From NCBI GenBank assembly GCA_900766825.1, contig CAAFWU010000043.1:1-13836 (forward strand): a stretch of 13,836 nucleotides of DNA, in the 5' to 3' direction. This DNA comes from Bacteroidales bacterium (lineage in GTDB: Bacteria > Bacteroidota > Bacteroidia > Bacteroidales > Marinilabiliaceae). The position numbers were made by a program, and so were the translations under genes. The notes below the pieces were generated by a model that had not been told where the DNA came from, searched no databases, and was given only the letters and a program-made list of their open reading frames with translations. Numbering within the stretch: the stretch's first letter is position 1; each line of letters starts with the position of its first letter. Of this stretch, positions 1 through 7,027 are shown in pieces.

Positions 1-375
1 GACACCGAAGTAGAGACGGTAGTAGTAGTAACGAAGCATATCTTGGCTGGCTGTGTAGGTAGCATTGTTATAGGTTACAATACCACCATCGTTGGTCCAG
101 CAGCAGATCATCTCGTCGGTTGTGAGACACTGGCTATTGATGAGCTGACGCACAACACCCGCAGTACCGCCATCGACACCGTCCAAGTCGCAGTCGCCAG
201 ATTCGAGACCCGACTGACCTTGCAGACCCAAGGTAGCGTAGCACTTATTGAAAAGCATCTCGGCTGTGGTTTCGGAGTTGACGTTGGGGTCGATGTTCTT
301 GACATCGAGGTCGTCAACACACGATGTGGCAGTAAAGAGCATTGCCGCAGCCGCAATTGAATATATTGACTTCAT
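1..375 (-). CDS. susD: SusD-like outer-membrane glycan-binding lipoprotein, N-terminal part (truncated by window edge)
   Basis: Reading the minus strand from the ATG at 375-373 gives 125 in-frame codons that run off the window. The protein starts MKSIYSIAAAAMLFTATSC, a lipoprotein signal peptide with a lipobox ending at Cys19, followed by acidic residues (VDDLDV). The mature start has the usual SusD N-terminal pattern (NIDPN, then an aromatic-rich helix, then YYYYRLYFGV). SusD-family proteins are surface lipoproteins that sit on the SusC barrel as a lid and bind the incoming glycan. The start codon lies 27 bp downstream of the susC stop, so the two genes are almost certainly co-transcribed. 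The linked GH13 and GH97 genes suggest an alpha-glucan ligand (inference). The C-terminal three quarters are not visible, so the binding-site aromatic residues cannot be checked. Confidence 0.9.
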   Translation of the reverse strand, partial: MKSIYSIAAAAMLFTATSCVDDLDVKNIDPNVNSETTAEMLFNKCYATLGLQGQSGLESGDCDLDGVDGGTAGVVRQLINSQCLTTDEMICCWTNDGGIVTYNNATYTASQDMLRYYYYRLYFGV

Positions 376-402
376 CGTTATGCTAAATTATAAGGATGTG
401 GT

Positions 403-3400
403 TTAGAAATTGAGGGTGAGACCAACAAGAGCAGAGATTGGGCGAGGATACATGTTGTTGTCGATGCCGCCATCAACCTCGGGGTCAACACCTTCGTAGT
501 CGGTTACAGTGAAGACGTTGCTAACAGTGCCATAGACACGACCGTTGAGCTTGGAACCGAAGAGGTTGTTGAAACTGTAGCCCAATGTGATGTTGTCGCA
601 CTTGAGGAACGAAGCATTCTGCACGTAGTAGTCGGAGAGGAAGACGAACTCGTTAGAGCTTACAAAGCCAGAGGCAATAGATTCAGCGGTACGGTTCTGC
701 AGATACTCATTCATGAAGAGTGCAGATGGACCACAACCAGCCTTACCAGCCTGCACGTCGTTGTAGACGTAGTTGCCAATGCTTGCGCGGAGCGAGAAGC
801 CGAAGTCTACGTTTTTCCACTGCAGACGGCTGCTAAGACCCATGGTCCAAGGAGCTGTGGGGTTCTTGTAGAAGTACTTATCGGCCTCGGTGAGCTGACC
901 ATCGCCGTTGCGGTCAACAACCATACCCTCGATGGGTTTACCATCCTGGCCATAAACCTGCTGGTAGACATAGAAGGAGCTTGCAGACTCACCAACGGTG
1001 TGAGCTTGGCAGGTGGAACCCGTACCAGAGCTTACGCCACCGAGGGTAACCTTGTAGTCGTCCTCGCCAATGAGTTCGGTGATTTCATTCTTGTTGTAGG
1101 CTGCGTTGGCAGTGAGTTCCCAGTGCCAATCCTCAGTCTGGATGGGTCGAACGGTGAGCTGGAGTTCAACACCTGTGTTCTCGAGTTTACCAACGTTACC
1201 CATAACCTGATTGCGGAAGTTGGAGCCTGCGGCCACATAGACTTGGTTGAGCAGGTCGGTGGTCTCACGATAGTAGACATCGGCGCTGAAGCTGATGCGG
1301 TCGTGGATGAAGCCGAGGTCGATACCTACGTTATAGGTCTCGGTGGTCTCCCAGCTGAGGTCGGTGTTGTAGGCATCGGGACGAGACATATTACCCTCGC
1401 CAATGATGGGATAGTAGTTGGTCTCGGTGGTGTTATTGGTGTAGGTGGGGAGGTAGCCGTAGTTGCCAATGCCCTCCTGCTGACCAGTCTTACCATAGGA
1501 GAGACGGAGCTTGGCGTTGGTGATGGCATCTACGTCGTAGAGGAAGTTCTCCTGCTTAGCATTCCAAGCGAAGGCTGCCGATGGGAAGAGACCCCAGTGG
1601 TCGTCGAAGCGGCTGGAACCGTCGTAACGGAGAGTGGCGGTGAGAGCGTAGCGATCTTTGAAGCTGTAGTTCAAACGACCGAAGAAAGAGACAAGGAAGT
1701 TCTCCCACTTGGAGAGTTTCGCATTGGGCTGATAGGGCTGACCAGCCTTATCGGGGTCGTTGTTGGTCTTTTGATAGAAACCAGATCCATCATACTCCTG
1801 CTCAGAGTGGGACTTCTGATACTCGTAGCCAGCCATGATGTCGAAGTGGTTGGCATCGTTGAAGTCCTTCATGTACTGGATGTAGGCGTTGATGTTGATG
1901 TTGTATTTCTTAATCTCATCCCAGCCATCCCAGCCGTAGTAGGGGTTGGTTGTAGAACCAGGCTCAATAGTGGTCTCCTGCTTACCTTTGCTGGCGTCCC
2001 AGCCGAAGTTGCCGTGGAGGCTGAGGTCCTCGAGACCGTGGATTTTGTATGTGCCCTCCAAGTTGCCAACGAAGCTGTAAGATTTAGCTTGGTCATCCTT
2101 TGTCTCGAGCAGAGCCACAGGGTTGCCAGTTGCGTTAGAGTTGTAGATCCATGGCCACTGAGAGTCGTTGTAGGAACCAGCTTGGAGCCATTGCCAGTAG
2201 CCACCCCAGTTGCTGAACTTATCGTCGTCGCTGCGAACAGGCTGAGTTGGGTCCATAGAGAGAGCTGCGCCAACGGCATCGGTGTTGGCATAGACGGTCT
2301 TGGCGTACATGCCCTTAAGGCTGAGGTTGAAGTTGAGGTGCTTGTCCAAGAAATTGGGCGAGAGGTTGGCCGAAACAGTGAGACGTTTGAAGTCAGATGT
2401 CTTGAGGATACCCTCCTGACCAGTGTAGCCAACAGAGGCGCGGTAGGTGAGACGGTCGTTGCCACCGTTGACGGTAACATTGTGGTCGGTGCCAAGAGCA
2501 ACCTGATAGATCTCGTCCTGCCAATCGGTATTCTCAGTGCCGAGGGCGTTGAGGACTTTGTCACGAGTTTCGTCGGTTACCGAGCCACCAGAGAAGGTGT
2601 TGGTAACAAACTCACGATATTCGTCGCCGTCGAGCACCTCAAGGAGGTTCTTCTTGCAGGCCACGCTGATGTTGCCATTGTAGGTAATCTGAGGACGTTT
2701 GCCCTTGAGACCCTTCTTAGTGGTGATGATGATGACACCATTGGAACCACGAGAACCGTAGATGGCTGTTGCGGAAGCGTCCTTGAGGACGGTGAAGGTC
2801 TCGATGTCGGCAGGGTTGACCATGGAGAGAGGGTTAGAAAGACCCTTGACACCGTTGTTATCCATTGCCAAACCATCGATGACGATGAGTGGGCTGTTGG
2901 AAGCGTTGAGCGAAGAACCACCGCGGATGCGGATGCTGGCACCGGCGCCAGGGGTACCGCTGTTGGTGGTTACGTTAACACCAGCAATTTTGCCCTGAAT
3001 CATGTCCTGAGGGTTGGTGACCAAGCCCTTGTTTTTCTCGTCGGGCTTAATGGCCGTTACGGAACCAGTGAGGTCGGTTTTGCGAGCCACACCGTAGCCG
3101 ATTACAACCACGTCCTCGAGGTCGAGTGCGTCGGTCTCGAGAGTGATGTTCATGTTGGGAGCCGCAGCTACCTCAACAGTTTTGTAACCGACAAAGCTGA
3201 GAGTCAGGATGTCGCCCTGATTGGCTTTGATAGAGAATTTGCCGTCGAAATCGGTGACAGTGCCAACGGTAGTACCTTTGACCATGACAGCCACGCCCGG
3301 GATGGGGCTCTTATCGGCAGCGTCGACCACAGTACCTGTGGACTCGAAGCTCTGCGCCCAAGAGGTCAGGCTGACCATGGCGCAGGCAATCAATAGCCAG

Positions 3401-3432
3401 AACTTTTGAAGTCTGTTTGATTTGCTGTTCAT
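403..3432 (-). CDS. susC: SusC-like TonB-dependent outer-membrane transporter
   Basis: This complete 1009-residue protein has the normal SusC-family length. A signal peptide ends near SWA|Q at residues 24-27. A carboxypeptidase-regulatory-like domain follows at about residues 30-105 (GTVVDAADKSPIPGV, VTDFDGKFSI, LSFVGYK), then the SusC signature DVVVIGYGVARKTDLTGSV near 107-124. The plug domain includes AIYGSRGSNGVIIITTKKG near 222-240, and a large beta-barrel ends in the typical VGLTLNF with terminal Phe. The family imports oligosaccharides through the outer membrane using TonB/ExbBD energy, in complex with SusD. The gene diverges from the LacI-family regulator and is followed after 27 bp by susD. 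Starch or maltodextrin as substrate is inferred from the GH13/GH97 operon 4 kb away that shares the same predicted operator. The leader upstream is long and structured. Confidence 0.96.
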   Translation of the reverse strand: MNSKSNRLQKFWLLIACAMVSLTSWAQSFESTGTVVDAADKSPIPGVAVMVKGTTVGTVTDFDGKFSIKANQGDILTLSFVGYKTVEVAAAPNMNITLETDALDLEDVVVIGYGVARKTDLTGSVTAIKPDEKNKGLVTNPQDMIQGKIAGVNVTTNSGTPGAGASIRIRGGSSLNASNSPLIVIDGLAMDNNGVKGLSNPLSMVNPADIETFTVLKDASATAIYGSRGSNGVIIITTKKGLKGKRPQITYNGNISVACKKNLLEVLDGDEYREFVTNTFSGGSVTDETRDKVLNALGTENTDWQDEIYQVALGTDHNVTVNGGNDRLTYRASVGYTGQEGILKTSDFKRLTVSANLSPNFLDKHLNFNLSLKGMYAKTVYANTDAVGAALSMDPTQPVRSDDDKFSNWGGYWQWLQAGSYNDSQWPWIYNSNATGNPVALLETKDDQAKSYSFVGNLEGTYKIHGLEDLSLHGNFGWDASKGKQETTIEPGSTTNPYYGWDGWDEIKKYNININAYIQYMKDFNDANHFDIMAGYEYQKSHSEQEYDGSGFYQKTNNDPDKAGQPYQPNAKLSKWENFLVSFFGRLNYSFKDRYALTATLRYDGSSRFDDHWGLFPSAAFAWNAKQENFLYDVDAITNAKLRLSYGKTGQQEGIGNYGYLPTYTNNTTETNYYPIIGEGNMSRPDAYNTDLSWETTETYNVGIDLGFIHDRISFSADVYYRETTDLLNQVYVAAGSNFRNQVMGNVGKLENTGVELQLTVRPIQTEDWHWELTANAAYNKNEITELIGEDDYKVTLGGVSSGTGSTCQAHTVGESASSFYVYQQVYGQDGKPIEGMVVDRNGDGQLTEADKYFYKNPTAPWTMGLSSRLQWKNVDFGFSLRASIGNYVYNDVQAGKAGCGPSALFMNEYLQNRTAESIASGFVSSNEFVFLSDYYVQNASFLKCDNITLGYSFNNLFGSKLNGRVYGTVSNVFTVTDYEGVDPEVDGGIDNNMYPRPISALVGLTLNF

Positions 3433-3548
3433 ACTTCCTTTTATTGTTTGTTTAGTTTTTTGTGCTTAACACCAAAACTGAGGCTACTAACTAAATGTTA
3501 AATTTAAGACTTAGCAGTAAGCATCAGATATGGCAGAATGTTAAAAAG

Positions 3549-3626
3549 GAAGAAAGTCAGACCGAACGACGTTTTATTATCAGCCCCCAAAAAATGCCTT
3601 TCAAACAGCCTCGGCTGACTTTCTTC
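3549..3626 (-). promoter_or_regulatory. Long stem-loop in the predicted susC 5' leader
   Basis: GAAGAAAGTCAG at 3549-3560 is the exact reverse complement of CTGACTTTCTTC at 3615-3626, and CCGA (3562-3565) pairs with TCGG (3611-3614). Together they give a 16-bp stem with one bulged base and a 45-nt loop. On the susC strand the stem is followed by a CTTTTT tract. Its 5' arm begins almost exactly where transcription should start from the promoter candidate at 3632-3664. The 5' arm can also form a competing small hairpin (CAGC-CGAG-GCTG) or pair with GGGGGCTGA in the loop. Possible roles are mRNA stabilisation, attenuation or release of a short leader RNA. The pairing is seen directly; the role is inference. 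Confidence 0.55.
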
Positions 3627-3631
3627 ACCGA

Positions 3632-3664
3632 CAAATTTAGATGTAATAAACTGATTTTCACAAT
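3632..3664 (-). promoter_or_regulatory. Candidate Bacteroidota promoter for susC
   Basis: On the minus strand there is a perfect -7 element, TAAATTTG (3639 to 3632, matching TAnnTTTG). It is preceded by a 21-nt spacer and ATTG (3664 to 3661) in the place of the -33 TTTG. Transcription would begin near 3624-3629, giving a leader of about 190 nt before the susC ATG. The spacing fits the known Bacteroides consensus, but the -33 element is one base off. I saw no better element nearer the gene. Confidence 0.5.
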
Positions 3665-3683
3665 AAAACGAGAGAAAAATCGT

Positions 3684-3709
3684 CGCAAACGTAGTCGCAA
3701 ACGTTTGCG
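3684..3709. promoter_or_regulatory. LacI-family operator in the susC/lacI divergent region
   Basis: Positions 3696-3709 read CGCAAACGTTTGCG, a perfect 14-bp palindrome with the central CpG that LacI-family hinge helices recognise. A degenerate copy, 11 of 14 matching, lies at 3684-3697 and shares two bases with it. The same motif occurs three times upstream of the MFS/GH13/GH97 operon. The adjacent gene encodes a LacI-family regulator with an intact DNA-binding domain, so it is the obvious ligand. The site lies about 70-83 bp upstream of the predicted susC transcription start and about 160 bp upstream of the lacI -7 element. Confidence 0.8.
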
Positions 3710-3870
3710 GTGTCGATTGCATAAAACAGAGCGAACAGTTGATTTAAGACTTAAAAGGGATTAAAAAGGAAGTTAAAGGAAACGAAAGCAATTTTAGGAA
3801 TTAGAAAATGTCGTTGTGCAAACAAAGCCAAAAGAAGAAGATGAATATTAAGAGATGCTGTAAAAAAATG

Positions 3871-3878
3871 TATATTTG
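3871..3878 (+). promoter_or_regulatory. Candidate -7 promoter element for the LacI-family gene
   Basis: TATATTTG matches the Bacteroidota TAnnTTTG element exactly. No good TTTG lies 19-21 nt upstream, where the sequence is A/T-rich (around 3846-3851). A start near 3881-3886 would leave a leader of about 50 nt and would exclude the in-frame ATGs at 3808, 3841 and 3868, which supports translation from 3934. Between the operator (3709) and this element I see nothing else recognisable. Confidence 0.45.
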
Positions 3879-3933
3879 CATAAGCACATCACCCCCACAC
3901 CCCCAACTGTGCGCTTCTTTCAAACAGAAAAGT

Positions 3934-5007
3934 ATGAGATTGCACCAAATGACCATAAAGGACATTGCCAAAATCCTTAACATATCGACCAGCACCGTAA
4001 GCCGCGCCCTCAAGGATCACCCCGACATAAGCGAAGAGACCAAAGAGGCAGTGCGACGAGTGGCCGAGAGCGTAAACTACCGCCCCAATGCGTTAGCACT
4101 TAGCCTACGCTGTGCAAAGACTAATATAATAGGTGTGGTAATTCCCGAGATGACCCACCACTTCTTCTCTTCTGTGGTGGCTGGCATGGACGAGGCTGCG
4201 CAAGAGCGTGGCTACCACACCATGATCTGCCAAAGCAACGAGAGCTTGGCTCGCGAGAAAAAGGCGTTGCAGAACTTGGTGGATAGCCGAGTGGACGGCA
4301 TACTGTTGTCGCTGAGCAAAGAGACCACCGACACCGAGTTCCTAAAGCAATTGGTAAAAGAGGGCGTGGCCATAGTGACCTTCGACCGCGTGGCGGACGA
4401 CATGGAGATAGGTCGCGTGCTGACCGACGACTTCAAAGGAGCCCACGATGCCGTGAACTTGATGATTCGCCACGGAAGGCGTCGCATAGCACTGCTGTGT
4501 GGCGACCCCACGCTGAGTGTCTCACAACGCCGCCGCGAGGGTTACGAGGCAGCGCTACGCGAAGCTGGTATAGATATTGACGAGAGCATAATATTCGATG
4601 CCGACACCATAGATAAGATTCGCACTCAATACCAAGAGCTCAGCAGAGTGAGCAGAGAGATTGATGGTGTGTTTGCCATAAACGACACAGCCGCAGTGGC
4701 CGCCATGCGCATCATGCGTTTGGCAAACCGCAAGGTGCCCACCGAGGTGGAGGTGGTTGGATTTGGCGACGACCCCATAGCTAATGTAACCGAACCAACA
4801 CTTACGAGCGTGGAGCAGAACGGCAAAGAGATGGGACGCGCAGCCATGGAGATGCTCATAGAGCAGATAGAGAGCGGACTGGTTGTGAGCCGAGCCACAC
4901 GCAAGATGCTTGAACCTCATCTGATTGAGAGGGAGAGCACTGGCGGCACGAGCATTTCAGAAAATAACTTAGTATTAGGGGGGGGGGTAGAGATTTTAAC
5001 ATATTAA
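3934..5007 (+). CDS. LacI-family transcriptional regulator, probable controller of the alpha-glucan locus
   Basis: The 357-residue protein has a LacI-type helix-turn-helix at about residues 7-27 (MTIKDIAKILNIS, STSTVSRAL) and a hinge helix YRPNALALSLR near 49-59. Its Leu is placed to insert at a central CpG, as in LacI and PurR. A periplasmic-binding-protein-like effector domain follows (NIIGVVIPEMTHHFFSSVVAG, VDGILLSLS, AIVTFDR, FAINDTAAVAAMR, VEVVGFGDDPIA, TLTSVEQ) and the conserved end is near EPHLIERESTG. I chose 3934 because the open frame upstream is not family-like and the promoter element lies at 3871; the ATG at 3949 is the alternative. It diverges from susC and probably binds the CGCAAACGTTTGCG-type sites on both sides of the locus. 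The last 20 or so residues, read through a run of ten G, are not family-like. The effector is unknown; maltose or another alpha-glucan product is a guess from context. Confidence 0.93.
   Translation: MRLHQMTIKDIAKILNISTSTVSRALKDHPDISEETKEAVRRVAESVNYRPNALALSLRCAKTNIIGVVIPEMTHHFFSSVVAGMDEAAQERGYHTMICQSNESLAREKKALQNLVDSRVDGILLSLSKETTDTEFLKQLVKEGVAIVTFDRVADDMEIGRVLTDDFKGAHDAVNLMIRHGRRRIALLCGDPTLSVSQRRREGYEAALREAGIDIDESIIFDADTIDKIRTQYQELSRVSREIDGVFAINDTAAVAAMRIMRLANRKVPTEVEVVGFGDDPIANVTEPTLTSVEQNGKEMGRAAMEMLIEQIESGLVVSRATRKMLEPHLIERESTGGTSISENNLVLGGGVEILTY
4978..4987 (+). repeat. Run of ten G at the 3' end of the LacI-family gene
   Basis: Ten consecutive G encode Gly-Gly-Gly plus the first base of a Val codon, followed by EILTY and stop. 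Losing one G makes the next codon TAG, so the protein ends at once. Gaining one G moves the end into another frame that stops about ten codons later. Only the non-conserved tail would change. The run could be a slippery tract or a base-calling artefact. Confidence 0.8.
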
Positions 5008-5053
5008 TCCCATTTTGAAAATTACCTAACTCTTTTCCCTATCTTATAGCATA

Positions 5054-5110
5054 TCACCCAACCTTTGGCGAGAAAGACATTTGGCTCGCTGGGGTTGGGT
5101 GAAAAGTTTT
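5054..5110 (+). terminator. Probable intrinsic terminator after the LacI-family gene
   Basis: TCACCCAACC (5054-5063) pairs perfectly with GGTTGGGTGA (5093-5102). An inner GCGAG/CTCGC (5068-5072 with 5085-5089) extends the stem, with a small asymmetric internal loop between. It is followed by AAAGTTTTT. It lies 47 bp after the stop codon of the regulator gene. Confidence 0.65.
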
Positions 5111-5257
5111 TATCAGATTATTTATGACAAGACTTTGTGCTACAACCGAGGTAGGGGTGTTTTATTGGTAGGCATTGCTTATGATGCCAAGAACAAGAGG
5201 CACGCTTGCAAGATTGATAGGAATGGGATGGAGACGGAGGGAGGCTATGGGTATTAG
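5111..5257 (+). pseudogene. Relic of the C-terminus of a PD-(D/E)XK nuclease-domain protein (AAA-ATPase-like family)
   Basis: The frame ending at the TAG at 5255-5257 reads, near its end, YDKTLCYNRGRGVLLVGIAY followed by DAKNKRHACKIDRNG. This resembles the last beta-strand of the AAA-ATPase-like/PD-(D/E)XK (DUF1703-type) proteins common in Bacteroidales; the partial gene at the other end of this window closes with KIGVNFSSESGTVDSW. There is no start codon, no ATPase part and no nuclease motif upstream, because the sequence before it is the regulator's terminator. I read it as a leftover from a deleted or displaced gene. The match is by eye and short, so a chance resemblance is possible. I see nothing recognisable between 5258 and 5324. 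Confidence 0.4.
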
Positions 5258-5324
5258 CAAACAACTTTTGCTGTGTTGATGATTGTTTGAGAGTAAGGTT
5301 TAGTATTCAAAAACACAAAAAGTG

Positions 5325-5390
5325 GCGATAGTGGTGCGATAACTGCCTAAAAAAGATAGTTACCGCACCACTATCGCTTGTTTTGTTAAT
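5325..5390. terminator. Long near-perfect hairpin, possible bidirectional terminator
   Basis: GCGATAGTGGTGCGATAACT (5325-5344) pairs with the arm at 5358-5377 over 20 positions with a single mismatch, around a 13-nt A-rich loop. The left flank is A-rich (AAAACACAAAAAG) and the right flank T-rich (TTGTTTTGTTAATTTTT), so transcripts from either side would end with a U-rich tail. It sits between the relic fragment and the ATPase gene, and a small inverted-repeat element is an alternative reading. Confidence 0.6.
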
Positions 5391-5431
5391 TTTTATTATT
5401 AATCTTGCAGTCAAAAAATAGACCCACTCAT

Positions 5432-6856
5432 ATGGAATATAAAAAGGCTATCGTTGGCAGAAAACATGAACAAGAGATACTTGCTAAGTGCATGGATTCG
5501 GAAAAAGCTGAGTTCGTAGCTGTTTACGGTCGAAGACGAATCGGGAAAACCTACCTTGTCAAGCAGTATTTTTCAGAAAACTTTGACTTCTATGCAACTG
5601 GTGTATATAAAATATCACGCTCTGATCAGTTGAAACTATGGCAGGAACAGTTGCGAAAATACAGTGGCGAGAAACAAACAAAACCAAAAGATTGGTTTGA
5701 AGCTTTCGGACAGCTACAGGAATATTTGGAAACACTTGGGGAAAAAGAGAAAATCGTTCTCTTTATAGACGAACTACCTTGGCTAGACACTCCCAAATCT
5801 GGCTTTATTCGCGCCCTCGAACTCTTCTGGAACAGTTGGGCAGCAGAACGCAAGGGGTTAAAATTAATAGTATGTGGCAGCGCAACAACTTGGATGACCA
5901 ACAAACTGCTTGGCGACAAAGGAGGATTGCATAATCGTGTGACGCGTCCAATCAGACTAGCACCATTCACACTGAAAGAGACTGAGGAATACCTACAAAG
6001 CATCCAAATAGGCTGGGAGCGAAAAGAAGTGCTCGATGCTTATATGATATTAGGTGGCACCCCTTTCTATCTATCTCTGCTTCGTCCAGAACTTTCGCTT
6101 TGGCAGAATGTTGATGAACTATTCTATAGTCAAGATGCTGTACTCAAAACTGAATATGGATTTTTGTTCAATTCTCTATTCAATGAGGCAACAATGTATC
6201 GTCGTGTTGTAGAAACTTTGACCACCAAGTTGAAGGGTATGACACGTTCGGAGTTAGTCGAGCAACTAAAAATTACCGACAATGGCAAACTAACCGAGGT
6301 ACTTGACAATCTTGTAAAATGTGATTTTCTAAGAAGATATCAAGCATTTGGCAAGAAGGGGAGAGATATGCTCTATCAGTTGTCTGATATGTACACCTTA
6401 TTCTATTTGAGGTTTGTAAAGAACTATAACGGTATGAATGAACATGCATGGAGCAATATGGAAGAAGGTCGCCGAAACGTCTGGGCAGGCTATGCCTTCG
6501 AGCAGGTTTGCATATTGCATATCAACCAAATACGTCAGGCATTGGGCATTTCTGGCATTGCCAGTGACGTGTGTTCGTGGAGCTATCGTAGCAAGGAACA
6601 GAGTGCTCAGATTGATCTCATTATCGATCGTAGCGACAAAGCCATAGACCTCTGCGAAATGAAGTATTCAGACCATCCATATGAATTAAAGAAGGACTAT
6701 GTGGAATGGCTTAGGGAACGCAGAGATTTGTTCAGGGAGGTGACAGGTACCGACAAGACTCTTCGACTCACTATGATTGCCTCGTCGGGTATCAAACAGA
6801 ATATATACTCCTCATCGCTCCAAGGAAGGCTGTCTTTGAGTGACTTATTCAAATAA
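5432..6856 (+). CDS. ATP-binding protein with C-terminal PD-(D/E)XK (DUF234-like) domain
   Basis: The 474-residue protein starts at ATG 5432; an in-frame TTG at 5405 is the alternative. Residues 33-40 GRRRIGKT form the Walker A loop, 108-114 IVLFIDE the Walker B strand, and LIVCGSATTWM near 145-155 the sensor-like strand. A winged-helix-like segment follows (GMTRSELVEQLKI, LDNLVKCDFLRRY). The C-terminal part carries QIDLIIDR (Asp395) and CEMKYS (Glu409, Lys411), a PD-(D/E)XK nuclease-type core. This is the archaeal-type ATPase/DUF234 architecture, widespread in Bacteroidales but of unknown function; mobile-element or defence links have been suggested for such proteins. The gene is visibly more AT-rich than its neighbours and has no sugar-related feature. 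It sits between the regulator and its target operon, so it looks inserted (inference). A weak -7-like TAATCTTG lies at 5400-5407. Confidence 0.88.
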   Translation: MEYKKAIVGRKHEQEILAKCMDSEKAEFVAVYGRRRIGKTYLVKQYFSENFDFYATGVYKISRSDQLKLWQEQLRKYSGEKQTKPKDWFEAFGQLQEYLETLGEKEKIVLFIDELPWLDTPKSGFIRALELFWNSWAAERKGLKLIVCGSATTWMTNKLLGDKGGLHNRVTRPIRLAPFTLKETEEYLQSIQIGWERKEVLDAYMILGGTPFYLSLLRPELSLWQNVDELFYSQDAVLKTEYGFLFNSLFNEATMYRRVVETLTTKLKGMTRSELVEQLKITDNGKLTEVLDNLVKCDFLRRYQAFGKKGRDMLYQLSDMYTLFYLRFVKNYNGMNEHAWSNMEEGRRNVWAGYAFEQVCILHINQIRQALGISGIASDVCSWSYRSKEQSAQIDLIIDRSDKAIDLCEMKYSDHPYELKKDYVEWLRERRDLFREVTGTDKTLRLTMIASSGIKQNIYSSSLQGRLSLSDLFK

Positions 6857-6961
6857 AGCATCTTAACCCCACAGTTAGAAATAAAAAAAATACCGCTACA
6901 AAAGATAGCCACATCGGAATATAAAAACTCCCCCACCCCACAAATTGCACTCTACTTTTTC

Positions 6962-6975
6962 CGAAAACGGTTGCA
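6962..6975. promoter_or_regulatory. Degenerate LacI-family operator (distal copy)
   Basis: CGAAAACGGTTGCA matches the two downstream sites CGCAAACGGTTGCG at 12 of 14 positions and keeps the central CG. Its centre is 66 bp from the next copy, three times the 22-bp spacing between the other two. The sequence from 6857 to here holds only A-rich runs and no terminator that I could recognise for the ATPase gene. Confidence 0.5.
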
Positions 6976-7027
6976 GAAAAGCATTCTAATAAAAAATCAA
7001 AAAAAATAGCAGACTGCCAGCTTTCTC

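Noticed and set aside
1000..3396. 798-codon open frame on the plus strand opposite susC
   Set aside because: It is an antisense shadow of the strongly biased susC codons: composition is Val/Gly/Glu-rich and repetitive, there is no domain or signal sequence, and susC is an unambiguous gene.
3504..3524. Six-codon upstream open frame MLTAKS in the susC leader
   Set aside because: It is short enough to occur by chance and shows no codon pattern or link to a nutrient that would suggest a leader peptide.
3808..3933. N-terminal extension of the LacI-family regulator by 42 codons
   Set aside because: The extra residues (Lys- and Cys-rich) do not fit the family, and the -7 promoter element at 3871-3878 lies inside them.
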